From contig NZ_CP157276.1 of the NCBI RefSeq assembly GCF_040024445.1, positions 2,604,001-2,668,000 of the forward strand: DNA of 64,000 nucleotides, read 5' to 3'. Position 1 is the stretch's first letter. The number at the start of each line of letters is the position of its first letter. Below the pieces are notes generated by a model. That model saw only the letters and a list, made by a program, of their open reading frames with translations. It made no database searches and was not told where the DNA came from. Below, piece after piece: positions 7,417-18,322 of this stretch. Made by a program: the position numbers and the translations under genes. This DNA is from Prescottella soli (lineage in GTDB: Bacteria; Actinomycetota; Actinomycetes; Mycobacteriales; Mycobacteriaceae).

Positions 7417-8750
7417 GCCTGCGCGACATCGCCCAGCAACTGGCCAAGCGCGAGACGACCGCGACCGAGCACGTCCGCGCGACGCTCGACGCCCTCGACG
7501 GCCTGCGGGGCACGCCGTGGGAGAACCTGGTGGCTGCCCGCGACGACGACGGCGCACTCGAGGCCGCGGCCCGCGCCGACGCCGCGCTCGCCGCCGGCGA
7601 CTGGATCGGCCCGCTGCACGGGGTCGCGGTGGCGGTGAAGGACAACATCGACGTCGCCGGCATGCCGACGCGCTGCGGCAGCGCGATCCTCGCGGACGCC
7701 CCGCCCGCCGCCACCGACGCCCGCATCATCACGCGACTGCGGGAGGCCGGGGCGATCGTCGTCGCCAAGGCACACCTGCACGAGTTCGCCTACGGCCCCA
7801 CGGGCGCGGTCAACGCGGCCGGCCCGGCCGCGCACCCGCACGATCCGACGCTCGTCACCGGCGGCTCGTCGTCGGGGTCCGCGGCCCTGGTCGCGAAGGG
7901 CGTCGTGCCGCTCGCGCTGGGCACCGACACCGGCTGCAGCACGCGCACTCCCGCGTCTCTGTGCGGCATCGTCGGGATGAAGCCGAGCTTCGACGCACTG
8001 CCGACGTCGGGGGTGTTCCCGCTGTCGACGACGTTCGACCACGTGGGCCTGCTGGCCGCCGACGTCGTCGACGTGTCGTTGGTGTGGGGCGCGATCCCCG
8101 GCATCGCACACGTGCGCACCCCGGTCGCGGGCCTGCGGGTGGGACGGCTGCGCGGCGACAACTGGGACGTCGCCGACGCCGCGATCGCGGCCGCCGTCGA
8201 TGCGGCCGTCCGCGCCCTCGCCGACGCGGGCGCCGAGGTGATCGACGTCGAACTCCCCGAGACCGAGCAACTGCTCGCCGCCTATCCGGTCATCACGGGG
8301 TCGGAGGCCTACGAGACGCACCGGCACTGGTTCGAGTCCACCCCCGAGCGCTACCAGCCACCCACCGCCGCGTTGCTGGCGGCGCAGCGGGACCGGCCGG
8401 CGGTCGACTACGTGCACGCCGTCCGCACCGTCGAACGCCTTCGCCACCAGGCACTCTCGCGGCTGCGCGGCGATCTGGGCCTGGACGCGCTCGTCACCGC
8501 GACCACTCCCCTGCGGTCGGTCACCCGGGACGCTGCGCTCTCGCCGGATCCGTCGGCGGCCCGAACCCCGTTGCTGCGGATGTGCATTCCGTTCAACACG
8601 CTCGGCATCCCGGCGATCTCGGTGCCCGTCACGGTCGACGACGGCAGTCCCGTCGGGGTCCAGGTGATCGGGCTGCCGACCACCGCGGGCGGGCACGGGT
8701 CGCATCCGGCCGAATCGGTCGCACTCGCCTGTGCCCTGGCGGTGAGCTGA
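7413..8750 (+). CDS. Amidase-signature family hydrolase
   Basis: A 445-residue amidase-signature protein. The Ser-cisSer-Lys triad is visible: Lys76 in V-A-V-K-D-N-I-D, the cis-Ser in G-G-S-S-S-G-S-A (150-157) and the nucleophile Ser176. The nucleophile motif is unusual, G-T-D-T-G-C-S-T-R instead of G-T-D-T-G-G-S-I-R. The GTG start overlaps the tyrA stop by four bases, so it is co-translated with tyrA although no metabolic link is obvious. The substrate cannot be inferred; allophanate or aryl amides are both possible. Confidence 0.88.
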   Translation: MSLRDIAQQLAKRETTATEHVRATLDALDGLRGTPWENLVAARDDDGALEAAARADAALAAGDWIGPLHGVAVAVKDNIDVAGMPTRCGSAILADAPPAATDARIITRLREAGAIVVAKAHLHEFAYGPTGAVNAAGPAAHPHDPTLVTGGSSSGSAALVAKGVVPLALGTDTGCSTRTPASLCGIVGMKPSFDALPTSGVFPLSTTFDHVGLLAADVVDVSLVWGAIPGIAHVRTPVAGLRVGRLRGDNWDVADAAIAAAVDAAVRALADAGAEVIDVELPETEQLLAAYPVITGSEAYETHRHWFESTPERYQPPTAALLAAQRDRPAVDYVHAVRTVERLRHQALSRLRGDLGLDALVTATTPLRSVTRDAALSPDPSAARTPLLRMCIPFNTLGIPAISVPVTVDDGSPVGVQVIGLPTTAGGHGSHPAESVALACALAVS

Positions 8751-8756
8751 GTCGAC

Positions 8757-9341
8757 TCAGATCCGCTCGGCCAGGCCGGGGTAGTCGAGGACGAAGCCGT
8801 CCTCGTCGACGGTGACGGACGACGACGACACCGGCGAGAGCACGTGGATGCCGTCGGCGCCGCTGCTGTAGGTCAGCGACGCCTCCTGCACGGCTAGGTC
8901 AGGCAAGTTGACGTACACGACGGGCACCTGGATGTCCTCGGACTCGTGCTGCATGCCGAACCGCCGGATCGGCAGCGCGTTGAAGAACGGGCTGAGCACG
9001 ACGTCGACGTCCTTCGCGCCGGCGAACCCGGACCGCAGGTGGGTGGTGCCGGTCTCGACCATCCACACGCCCTCCTCGTCGCGGCTGATCGACATCTGCC
9101 GCTCGCCGGACGCGAGCGCGGTGCGCAGCGACAGCCGCCGGGTGACGCCGTTCTCGTCGGTGACGAGGTCGTAGGACGCACTGAACGCGGGGTGGTCCGG
9201 GCACTCGCCGCCGATGATGCGTCCGGTCGCCTTGATCCGGTTTCCGCTCACCTGAACGCGCACGGACTCCATGCGCGGCGCCGAGTGGGCGCGCCACGTC
9301 AGAACGGCAGGCCAGGACCGCGCGGTGCTCGAAATGCTCAC
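8757..9341 (-). CDS. Putative glycolipid-binding (DUF1089-type) protein
   Basis: A 194-residue protein resembling the putative glycolipid-binding family typified by Pseudomonas PA1994. Features include W-R near residue 16, repeated beta strands with Y-D-L-V-T-D and L-R-T, the acidic D-V-D-V-V-L-S-P-F-F-N-x-L-P-I-R-R segment around residues 110-128, and the P-V-V-Y-V-N-L-P strand. No signal peptide or membrane segment is seen. The GTG at 9341 is the start used. It converges on the amidase gene with 6 bp between stops. The family fold resembles a lipid-binding beta barrel, but function is not established. Confidence 0.75.
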   Translation of the reverse strand: MSISSTARSWPAVLTWRAHSAPRMESVRVQVSGNRIKATGRIIGGECPDHPAFSASYDLVTDENGVTRRLSLRTALASGERQMSISRDEEGVWMVETGTTHLRSGFAGAKDVDVVLSPFFNALPIRRFGMQHESEDIQVPVVYVNLPDLAVQEASLTYSSGADGIHVLSPVSSSSVTVDEDGFVLDYPGLAERI

Positions 9342-9369
9342 GGTGTCTACGTTATGCGACGAACGGCCG

Positions 9370-10470
9370 TCAGGTGGGCTGTGCGGACGGGACCGGTTCG
9401 CGCGGGTCGCCGTTCGGGTGATTCGCCGAGTCCTCGCCGCGCTCGAGCAGCGTGATGCGCCGCGAGAACACGACCAGTGCGGTCAGGCCGACGGCGACGT
9501 TGATCAGCGCCCCGAACTCCTCGGCGACGAAGTTGAACACCTCGGTGAGCAGGATCGTCACCAGCGCCGCGGCCCGGAGCATGCGCACCGGCCAGATGCT
9601 CCCGGTCCGCAGTCGGGCGATCGCCACCCAGCACAGCGTGAACGCGACGACCGATCCGCACATCTGGCCGATGGTGGTGATGTCGCTGCCGGTGCCGCCC
9701 TCGAGGTCCTCCGACAGCGTGGCCACCGCGTTCACCACCCCGGCGGTGGAGAACAGCGCCAGTGCGATCGCGGCGGTCCACACGGCGCGGGTGCTGTCCA
9801 GCGCCCGCGGCAGCGGTCCGCGCAGCCGGGCCAGCAGGGCGTCGGACCGTCCGGCGGATCGGGGCTCGCATCGGTTCAGCAGTTCCTCGACGCACCCGAT
9901 CGCGGCGGGGTCGACGCCTGAGTCAGCGGCCCGGCGCAACTGCCGGTGGGCCTCCGCCCGTCGTGGCGCGGTGAGGCCGTGGATCAGTCCCTCGGCCGCG
10001 GTGCCGGCCGCGTTGACGAGCGCCTCGGCAGTCGTCTGCTGCCGGGTGTCGTTCAACCAGCGGTTGAGCAGCAGCAGCGCCACGACGACGACGTACATGA
10101 TCGCCACGGCCGGCTGGAAGAAGTAGTCGTTCGTCTGGGTCACGAACTTACCGACCTCGTCCAGGAAGAGGCCGAACCCGATGCCGCCGGCGACCACGGC
10201 GACGATCCGCGGCATGTCACCGAGGAACGAGAAGACGACCACCAGCGCGGCGACCATCCCCAGCCCACCCCACAGCGCGTGTGCGATGTGCAGCGTCGCC
10301 CCGCCGATCTGCGGATACCCCGTGGCGTGCAGGTAGGCGCGGGTGACAAGGATCGTGAGAACGCCGATGACGACGAACGCCTCGACGAGGACGCCGGCCT
10401 GCGCGTCGCGCAGTAGCCTCTGTTTCCTGGACCTGACCGAACGTTCGACGGTCGCAGACGCAGTCATCAT
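9370..10470 (-). CDS. Multi-spanning membrane protein of unknown function
   Basis: A 366-residue protein with about eight hydrophobic helices in two groups: roughly four in residues 28-135, a soluble helical stretch at about 140-215 containing A-P-R-R-A-E-A-H-R-Q-L, and about four in 225-345. I do not recognise a named family. Two adjacent ATGs (10470 and 10467) are possible starts. It is divergent from the Clp-type ATPase gene, with 165 bp between starts containing a GTCCGC-N9-GCGGAC dyad, so the two may be co-regulated. Confidence 0.75.
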   Translation of the reverse strand: MMTASATVERSVRSRKQRLLRDAQAGVLVEAFVVIGVLTILVTRAYLHATGYPQIGGATLHIAHALWGGLGMVAALVVVFSFLGDMPRIVAVVAGGIGFGLFLDEVGKFVTQTNDYFFQPAVAIMYVVVVALLLLNRWLNDTRQQTTAEALVNAAGTAAEGLIHGLTAPRRAEAHRQLRRAADSGVDPAAIGCVEELLNRCEPRSAGRSDALLARLRGPLPRALDSTRAVWTAAIALALFSTAGVVNAVATLSEDLEGGTGSDITTIGQMCGSVVAFTLCWVAIARLRTGSIWPVRMLRAAALVTILLTEVFNFVAEEFGALINVAVGLTALVVFSRRITLLERGEDSANHPNGDPREPVPSAQPT

Positions 10471-10568
10471 GCGGCACAAACCCTTTCGATGGTGGTCGAC
10501 GACATGCGCGGCGACGTGGGTCGGAAGACTCTTTACTTTCCCACGCTGCGGTCGCAAGGTTGAGTGTG

Positions 10569-10589
10569 GTCCGCCTGAGCAGTGCGGAC
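10569..10589. promoter_or_regulatory. GTCCGC-N9-GCGGAC dyad between divergent genes
   Basis: A perfect 6-bp inverted repeat with a 9-nt spacer lies 47 bp upstream of the Clp-type gene and about 100 bp upstream of the divergent membrane-protein gene. It fits a dimeric repressor or activator site. No HspR/HAIR (CTTGAGT-N7-ACTCAAG) or CIRCE element is present, so this is not the usual clpB heat-shock control. Confidence 0.4.
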
Positions 10590-10635
10590 GAGTCCGAACC
10601 AGATTGCTGAAACCAGAGATTTGGAGGATTAGGAC

Positions 10636-13116
<2,481 letters not shown>

Positions 13117-13130
13117 TCCCGGCTTGTCGC

Positions 13131-13167
13131 CGCGAGCGCCCCGGTCGGCTCGGCCGGGGCGTTCGCG
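13131..13167 (+). terminator. Terminator after the Clp-type gene
   Basis: Arms 13131-13144 and 13154-13167 pair over 14 bp with one G-U pair and a 9-nt loop. It lies 14 bp beyond the stop codon. No strong U-tract follows, so termination may be partial. Confidence 0.6.
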
Positions 13168-13207
13168 TGCCCCGGGTCCGCCTCGGACTCGAGTATCGTC
13201 GTCGCCG

Positions 13208-13726
13208 ATGGACGTGTTCACTCGGGCGGTCGCCGCGTTGCGGTCCGCGGGCTGGGTTCACGAGCCCGCTCCCCGACATTCGCGCTCGGTGCCCGACGTC
13301 CTGGCCTCGCTCCCGGACGTCCAGCGGTCCTGGGCGTCGTCGTTCGCGCGGTTGTCGAGCCCGGACGACGCGGTGTGGTTCCTGGCTCTCGACGACTACA
13401 CGGATTCGGGGGACGCCGCGTTCGCGTGGAACGAGTTCGAGACCCTCAGCCGCGACGCAGCCGTGAGCGACGACGATGAGGCCGCAGTCGCCGAGTTCTG
13501 GCGGCGGCACTGCCCGATCCTGTGCTCCGTCCGCGACGACTACGCCTACCTGGCGGTCGGCGTCGACGGCGAGATCGTCCACGGTGTGGAGCCCGAATTC
13601 GAGGCGACGACCACGGTCGCCGACAGCCTCGTCGACCTGTTGGAAGCCATCGCCCACCGATCCGAGCTGCTCCCCGTCGTCGAGACGCTACTGTTCCCGG
13701 CGCGGGCCACCGGATCGCGGAACTGA
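13208..13726 (+). CDS. SUKH/SMI1-KNR4-like hypothetical protein
   Basis: A 172-residue acidic protein. The C-terminal half (W-R-R-H-C-P-I-x-x-S-V-R-D-D-Y-A-Y-L-A-V and then I-V-H-G-V-E-P-E-F-E, about residues 98-135) resembles the SMI1/KNR4 (SUKH) superfamily. Its members are often immunity proteins of polymorphic toxins, but also housekeeping proteins. No toxin gene is adjacent. It precedes the cytosine methyltransferase by about 90 bp on the same strand, which could be a transcriptional link. The assignment is by pattern only. Confidence 0.5.
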   Translation: MDVFTRAVAALRSAGWVHEPAPRHSRSVPDVLASLPDVQRSWASSFARLSSPDDAVWFLALDDYTDSGDAAFAWNEFETLSRDAAVSDDDEAAVAEFWRRHCPILCSVRDDYAYLAVGVDGEIVHGVEPEFEATTTVADSLVDLLEAIAHRSELLPVVETLLFPARATGSRN

Positions 13727-13815
13727 GATGCCGGCGCACGGGCGGCGGTGTGACGCGGCCACGTCGGAGGACTCGAGTAACGTGCTCCTGGTATTTGTGC
13801 GTGAGGAAGGGTGCC

Positions 13816-14979
13816 GTGACGTCGACCGGGAACATGGTGGGGCTGTTCGCCGGCATCGGCGGGGTGGAGTTGGGCCTGCGCAGCCACGGCTGGGAGACCG
13901 AGCTGCTGTGCGAGATCGACCCCGGCGCCCAGCAGGTGCTGCGCACCCGGTTCGCGGGCGTCGAGCTGCACGGTGACGTGACCCGGCTGCGGTCGCTGCC
14001 GCAGCGCACCGAACTGGTGGCCGCGGGTTTCCCGTGCCAGGACCTGTCGCAGGCCGGGAAGACGGCCGGTATCACCGGCGCCCGCTCGGGCCTGGTCGAC
14101 GAGGTGTTCCGTCTCGTCAAGCGCAAGAAGGGGCCGCGCTGGCTGCTGATCGAGAACGTCCCGTTCATGCTCAATCTCGGCCGCGGCGCGGCGATGCGGC
14201 ACATCACCGACGCGCTCGAGGACCTCGGCTACACGTGGGCGTACCGGGTGGTGGACGCGCGCGCGTTCGGGCTGCCGCAGCGGCGCCAGCGCGTGCTGAT
14301 GCTGGCGTCGCGCACCGACGATCCCCGCGAGGTGCTGTTCGGGCAGGACGCCGGTGTTCCCGGGGAGGGCGACCCGGCGCAGTACCCGTGCGGCTTCTAC
14401 TGGACCGAGGGCGTCCGCGGGCTCGGCTGGGCTGTCAACGCGGTGCCCACGCTCAAGGGTGGCTCCACGGTCGGCATCGCGTCGCCGCCGGCGGTGCGCC
14501 TGCCGTCGGGCGAGATCGTCACTCCGGGCCTGATCGACGCCGAACGTCTCCAGGGCTTCGACCCCGACTGGACGGCCCCGGCCACCGAGGTCAAGGGCAT
14601 CCGCAACGGCCACCGGTGGCGCCTGGTCGGGAACGCCGTGAGCGTGCGGATGGCGGAATGGGTGGGCGGACGCCTCGACGACCGCATCGCCTACAGCCCC
14701 GATCACGAGACGCCGCTGAAGCCGGGCGACGCCTGGCCCAGCGCCGCGTGGGGACGCGACCGGCAGGCGTTCCGGGTGCACGAGTCGCACTGGCCGGTCC
14801 ACCACCCGTACGAGGACCTCAGCGGGTTCCTCGAGCACTCGCAGCTGCTGTCCGCCCGCGCCACCGCCGGGTTCCTCAAGCGGGCCCGCACCGGAAGCCT
14901 GCGCTTCGTGCCCGGCTTCCTCGACGACGTCGAGAGCCACCTCGACCGGATGGGCGGCTACCCCGAAGCGGTGGCCTGA
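13816..14979 (+). CDS. dcm: DNA (cytosine-5) methyltransferase
   Basis: A 387-residue C5-methyltransferase with motifs in canonical order: I F-A-G-I-G-G (11-16, SAM binding), IV G-F-P-C-Q-D-L-S with catalytic Cys74, VI E-N-V-P at 113-116, VIII Q-R-R-Q-R-V, and X G-N-A-V-S near residue 275. About 95 residues follow motif X, a longer C-terminal tail than usual. The GTG at 13816 is chosen because GAGGAAGG lies just upstream; an ATG at 13834 is the alternative. It is followed 22 bp later by vsr. No restriction endonuclease gene is visible on either side, so it may be solitary or the nuclease was lost. Confidence 0.93.
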   Translation: MTSTGNMVGLFAGIGGVELGLRSHGWETELLCEIDPGAQQVLRTRFAGVELHGDVTRLRSLPQRTELVAAGFPCQDLSQAGKTAGITGARSGLVDEVFRLVKRKKGPRWLLIENVPFMLNLGRGAAMRHITDALEDLGYTWAYRVVDARAFGLPQRRQRVLMLASRTDDPREVLFGQDAGVPGEGDPAQYPCGFYWTEGVRGLGWAVNAVPTLKGGSTVGIASPPAVRLPSGEIVTPGLIDAERLQGFDPDWTAPATEVKGIRNGHRWRLVGNAVSVRMAEWVGGRLDDRIAYSPDHETPLKPGDAWPSAAWGRDRQAFRVHESHWPVHHPYEDLSGFLEHSQLLSARATAGFLKRARTGSLRFVPGFLDDVESHLDRMGGYPEAVA

Positions 14980-15001
14980 GACCGGTGCGAGGATGGTGGC
15001 G

Positions 15002-15409
15002 ATGCCCTCCACCGATCCCCTGACCAGCGCCCGGATGCGGGCGCAGCGCCGGCGCGACACCGCGCCGGAGGTGGCACTGCGCCGCGAACTACACCGTCGC
15101 GGGGCCCGGTTCTTCGTCGACCGCGCGCCGGTGCCCGGGCTGCGCCGTCGGGCCGATCTGGTGTTCCCGCGCAAGCGTGTCGCGGTGTACGTCGACGGCT
15201 GCTTCTGGCACAGCTGCCCGCAGCACGCGACCTCCCCCAAGAACAACGCGCAGTGGTGGGCGGACAAGTTGGCCGCCAACGTCGTTCGCGACCGCGACAC
15301 CGACACCCGGCTCGAGGCGGCGGGCTGGCGCGTGGTGCGGGTGTGGGAGCACGAGGACCCGGCCGCCGCGGCGGATCGGGTGCAGGCGGCGCTGTCCGTT
15401 CCTCACTGA
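15002..15409 (+). CDS. vsr: Very short patch repair endonuclease Vsr
   Basis: A 135-residue Vsr nuclease that nicks beside T:G mismatches formed when 5-methylcytosine deaminates. The catalytic Asp52 sits in R-R-A-D-L-V-F, and the zinc/structural residues C-F-W-H-x-C-P-x-H lie at 67-75. The conserved C-terminal G-W-x-V-x-R-V-W-E-H-E is intact, so it looks active. It lies directly after the C5-methyltransferase, the usual pairing. ATG 15002 is preferred over 14993 because of spacing to GAGG. Its 3' end overlaps the convergent membrane-protein gene by 7 bp. Confidence 0.92.
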   Translation: MPSTDPLTSARMRAQRRRDTAPEVALRRELHRRGARFFVDRAPVPGLRRRADLVFPRKRVAVYVDGCFWHSCPQHATSPKNNAQWWADKLAANVVRDRDTDTRLEAAGWRVVRVWEHEDPAAAADRVQAALSVPH

Positions 15410-16680
15410 AGCGCAGTGAGCAGTGCCGTGAGTGTCTGCGTCTCGGTCGCGGTGTCAGGTTTGCCGGCACGCACCGCCCCGAGGACGCTGTCGATCCGAC
15501 CGTCGACGACGTGCCAGGTGGTTTCGTCCAGGGGACGCAGGGTCGCCTCGTCGTCGTCCCACGCGGTTTCGAGGTCCTTGACTCGGGCCCGCGCTCCAGC
15601 CTGGTCGCCGGCCTGCACGCTCGTGAGCGTGTCCTGGGCGATGGTGCGGAACTTCGCGATCTCGGCCGGCGCGAAGTGCGCGTCCGCCTGACCGGGGGTG
15701 AGTGTCGTGGTCACCGTCGCCGCGCTGTCTTCTTCCTCGCTCGCAGCGGTCGCGTGGGGCTGTGCGGCGGCCCACACGAGCAGGGCGCCGGTGGCGACAG
15801 CGACGACGGCGTAGTACCCGAGCATGACCCGCTCACGATGCGGACGCGTGGTCACGGTCGGCACGTGGGTCCGTTCGTGCTGTTCGATCACGTCGCCGCG
15901 GGTGCGCGTGAGGTACGCGACCGTAGCGAGGATCGCGATGAGGAAGATCGCGCTCGTGAGGGCGGTTCCCAAGCCGAGACCGTGCTCGGTCGACGGGGAC
16001 GCGAACCAGTCGCCGAGGTTGGCACCCAGCGGCCGGGTCAGAATGTAAGCGAGCCAGAAGGACAGCACCACGTTGGCGCCCAGCCGCCAGCCGATCACGA
16101 CCGAGACGATCAAACCGGCCGGCAGGAGCACCGAGGTGCCGGGTCCCCAGCCGGTGAGTTCGAGCGTCCAGTCGCCGGCGGCTGTCCCCAGGGCGAAGGT
16201 GACCAGCACTGCGAGCCAATAGAACAACTCTCGCGGCCGCGTGACGATGCTGTGAATCGAGAGCGTCCCCTCGCGCGCGAACCACACGCCGAAGACCACA
16301 GCCAGGACCGCCGCGAAGGCGGTCGTACTCACGGCGAGCGGAACGCCCCAACTGTCCGTGAGGATGTCGGTGTAGAGCGTGCCCGTCACGCTGAGCACGA
16401 TGACCGTCAGCCAGTAGACGAACGGCACGTAGCGGTCGAGGCGCAGTTGGCAGCCCAGAACCGCGGCAAGTACAGCCGTGAAGATGAGGGCGGTCGCGTT
16501 GAGGCCGACGCCCAAAGTCATGTTGATCCAGTCGGCAAAGCTCTCGCCGACCGTCGTGCACAGGATCTTGATGACCCAGAACCACACCGTGATCTCGGGC
16601 ACCTTGCTCAGCAGCACGCCGCGGGTCTCGACCGTCTCGGATCTCGTCGTCTCGCTCACGACGCCCGACCATAGAGACAC
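15403..16680 (-). CDS. COG4705-like membrane-anchored protein
   Basis: A 425-residue membrane protein. After a short cytoplasmic N-terminus comes K-V-P-E-I-T-V-W-F-W-x-I-K-x-L-C-T-T-V-G-E-x-x-A-D-W, the signature of the uncharacterised COG4705 membrane family, then about eight further helices to residue 260. One more helix around 285-305 is followed by a soluble Asp/Thr-rich C-terminal domain of about 110 residues, predicted extracytoplasmic. The C-terminal extension is not part of the core family. GTG at 16680 is used; GTG at 16659 is equally likely. No function is known. Confidence 0.75.
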   Translation of the reverse strand: MSLWSGVVSETTRSETVETRGVLLSKVPEITVWFWVIKILCTTVGESFADWINMTLGVGLNATALIFTAVLAAVLGCQLRLDRYVPFVYWLTVIVLSVTGTLYTDILTDSWGVPLAVSTTAFAAVLAVVFGVWFAREGTLSIHSIVTRPRELFYWLAVLVTFALGTAAGDWTLELTGWGPGTSVLLPAGLIVSVVIGWRLGANVVLSFWLAYILTRPLGANLGDWFASPSTEHGLGLGTALTSAIFLIAILATVAYLTRTRGDVIEQHERTHVPTVTTRPHRERVMLGYYAVVAVATGALLVWAAAQPHATAASEEEDSAATVTTTLTPGQADAHFAPAEIAKFRTIAQDTLTSVQAGDQAGARARVKDLETAWDDDEATLRPLDETTWHVVDGRIDSVLGAVRAGKPDTATETQTLTALLTALQ

Positions 16681-16798
16681 GCAGCTGAACCGACGCTGAG
16701 GACGAAATGTCGGCCGGTGGGGCTCGGCCGTCGTCAGAACGGTCTCGAATCAGCTGAGATGCGCGCGGCGGCGACTCGAGTTTCCTAGGCTCGTGCGC

Positions 16799-17629
16799 AT
16801 GAGGATCCTCGTCGCCGGCGCCGGGGGTGTCGTCGGGCTACCGCTCACCCGGGAACTGATCGCCCACGGCCACGAGGTGGTGGGCACTTCGCGCAACCCG
16901 GACTCGCGTCCCGAGCTGCGCGACGCCGGCGCCACGGTGGTCCGGATGGACGCGTTCGACCTGGCGTCGGTGGAGCACGCGATCGCGGAGGCCCGACCCG
17001 AGGCGGTGATCCACCAGCTCACCGACCTGGCGGGCGTCGATCTCGAGGCCAACGCGGAACTGCGCATCGTCGGCACCCGCAATCTCGTCGACGCGATGCA
17101 CCGGTACGGCGTGGAACGGATCGTCACCCAGAGCATCGCGTGGCTGTACGCCGACGGGGACGGTCTCGCCGACGAGACGGTGCCCCTGCGCGACGCCGTC
17201 GGGCGGGGCGCACGGACCGTCGAGGGCGTGGTCGCGATGGAACGGACGTCCTGCGAGATCGCGAACCACGTGATCCTGCGCTACGGCAGGCTGTACGGCC
17301 CCGGCACGTGGTACTCGCCGGACGGCGACTTCGGCCGCGCCGCGCGCGACGGGGTGTTCGAGGGCAACGGAATCGAGAGCTTCCTGCACATCGAGGACAC
17401 CGCCCCGCCCACCGTCGCGGCACTCGACTGGCCCACCGGCATCGTCAACATCGTCGACGACGAACCCGCCGGACCGGCCGACTGGCTGCCGACCTTCTGC
17501 CGCTGGGTGGGCGCGCAGGAGCCGAGCGGACTCGGCCCCGGCCACGGGCGTGGGGCGTCGAACACCAAGGCGCGCAAGCTCGGTTGGGTGCCGAAGCACC
17601 CGTCGTGGCGGACGGGGATGTCCGGCTGA
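16799..17629 (+). CDS. NAD-dependent epimerase/dehydratase family protein
   Basis: A 276-residue short-chain-type reductase. The Rossmann nucleotide motif G-A-G-G-V-V-G lies near residues 8-14. The region around 107-125 (Q-S-I-A-W-L-Y-A-D-G) replaces the usual Ser/Tyr-x-x-x-Lys triad: the Tyr is present without the Lys three places later, so catalysis may be altered or lost. R-Y-G-R-L-Y-G-P-G-T is the typical substrate-domain motif. ATG 16799 is chosen; a GTG two codons earlier is possible. It stands alone, convergent with the response-regulator gene. Confidence 0.8.
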   Translation: MRILVAGAGGVVGLPLTRELIAHGHEVVGTSRNPDSRPELRDAGATVVRMDAFDLASVEHAIAEARPEAVIHQLTDLAGVDLEANAELRIVGTRNLVDAMHRYGVERIVTQSIAWLYADGDGLADETVPLRDAVGRGARTVEGVVAMERTSCEIANHVILRYGRLYGPGTWYSPDGDFGRAARDGVFEGNGIESFLHIEDTAPPTVAALDWPTGIVNIVDDEPAGPADWLPTFCRWVGAQEPSGLGPGHGRGASNTKARKLGWVPKHPSWRTGMSG

Positions 17630-17656
17630 GAGGCGTCGGATCGTCGCGGGCGGCGG

Positions 17657-18322
17657 TCACCCGAGCGATCGCAGGTAGACGAGCGTCGCCTGCACCCGCC
17701 GATCGCCGTCCTCCAGCGGCAGCTTGGAGAAGATGGACCCGATGTGCTTGCGCACCGCGGCCTCGGACACCGTCAACCGCTGCGCGATGCCGGAGTTGGT
17801 GCACCCCTCGGCGACCAGTGCGAGAACCTCCCGTTCGCGCGGCGTGAGCGCGGCGAGCGGCCCGCGACTCCTCGTCGCGGTGACGAGCGCCCGCACGACG
17901 TCCGGGTCGATGATCGTCTCGCCCCGCGCGACCCGGTCCACGGCCTCGAGGAACTGCTTGACGTGCCCGACCCGTTCCTTGAGCAGGTATCCCACCCCGC
18001 TCGCGGCGGCGTCGCCGAGCAGCTCGTCGAGATACGCCACCGAGACATATTGCGACAGCACGACAATGGGCAGCTTCGGCTCCCGTTGCCGGAGCGCGGC
18101 CGCCGCCCGCAGCCCGTCGTCCGTGTTGGTCGGCGGCATCCGGACATCGGTCACCACGAGGTCCGGCCGGTACGCGTCCCACGCATCGAGAAGGGTCGGC
18201 GCATAACCCACCGCGGCGCACACGTCGTGCCCGACGGAGGCGAGCACGCTCTCCACCCCGGCCCGCAGCAGCGGGCTGTCCTCCGCGAGCACGATCCGCA
18301 GCGGTCGTTCGGTCGACGTCAC
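17657..18322 (-). CDS. NarL/LuxR-type response regulator
   Basis: A 221-residue two-component regulator. The receiver domain (8-130) has the acidic pair E14-D15, phosphoacceptor Asp59 in V-V-T-D-V-R-M-P-P, and the conserved Lys in L-L-K-E-R. The C-terminal LuxR-type HTH (about 155-215) contains L-T-P-R-E-R-E-V-L and the G-x-x-N-x-x-I-A recognition pattern. The GTG start overlaps the histidine-kinase stop (GTGA). With the kinase and CPBP protease it forms a tightly coupled three-gene operon. Confidence 0.93.
   Translation of the reverse strand: MTSTERPLRIVLAEDSPLLRAGVESVLASVGHDVCAAVGYAPTLLDAWDAYRPDLVVTDVRMPPTNTDDGLRAAAALRQREPKLPIVVLSQYVSVAYLDELLGDAAASGVGYLLKERVGHVKQFLEAVDRVARGETIIDPDVVRALVTATRSRGPLAALTPREREVLALVAEGCTNSGIAQRLTVSEAAVRKHIGSIFSKLPLEDGDRRVQATLVYLRSLG

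Noticed and set aside
10500-10635. HspR/HAIR or CIRCE heat-shock operator before the Clp-type gene
   Set aside because: Neither CTTGAGT-N7-ACTCAAG nor the CIRCE dyad is present; only the GTCCGC-N9-GCGGAC dyad was found.
13208-15409. Complete restriction-modification system
   Set aside because: Methyltransferase and Vsr are present, but no gene nearby looks like a restriction endonuclease.
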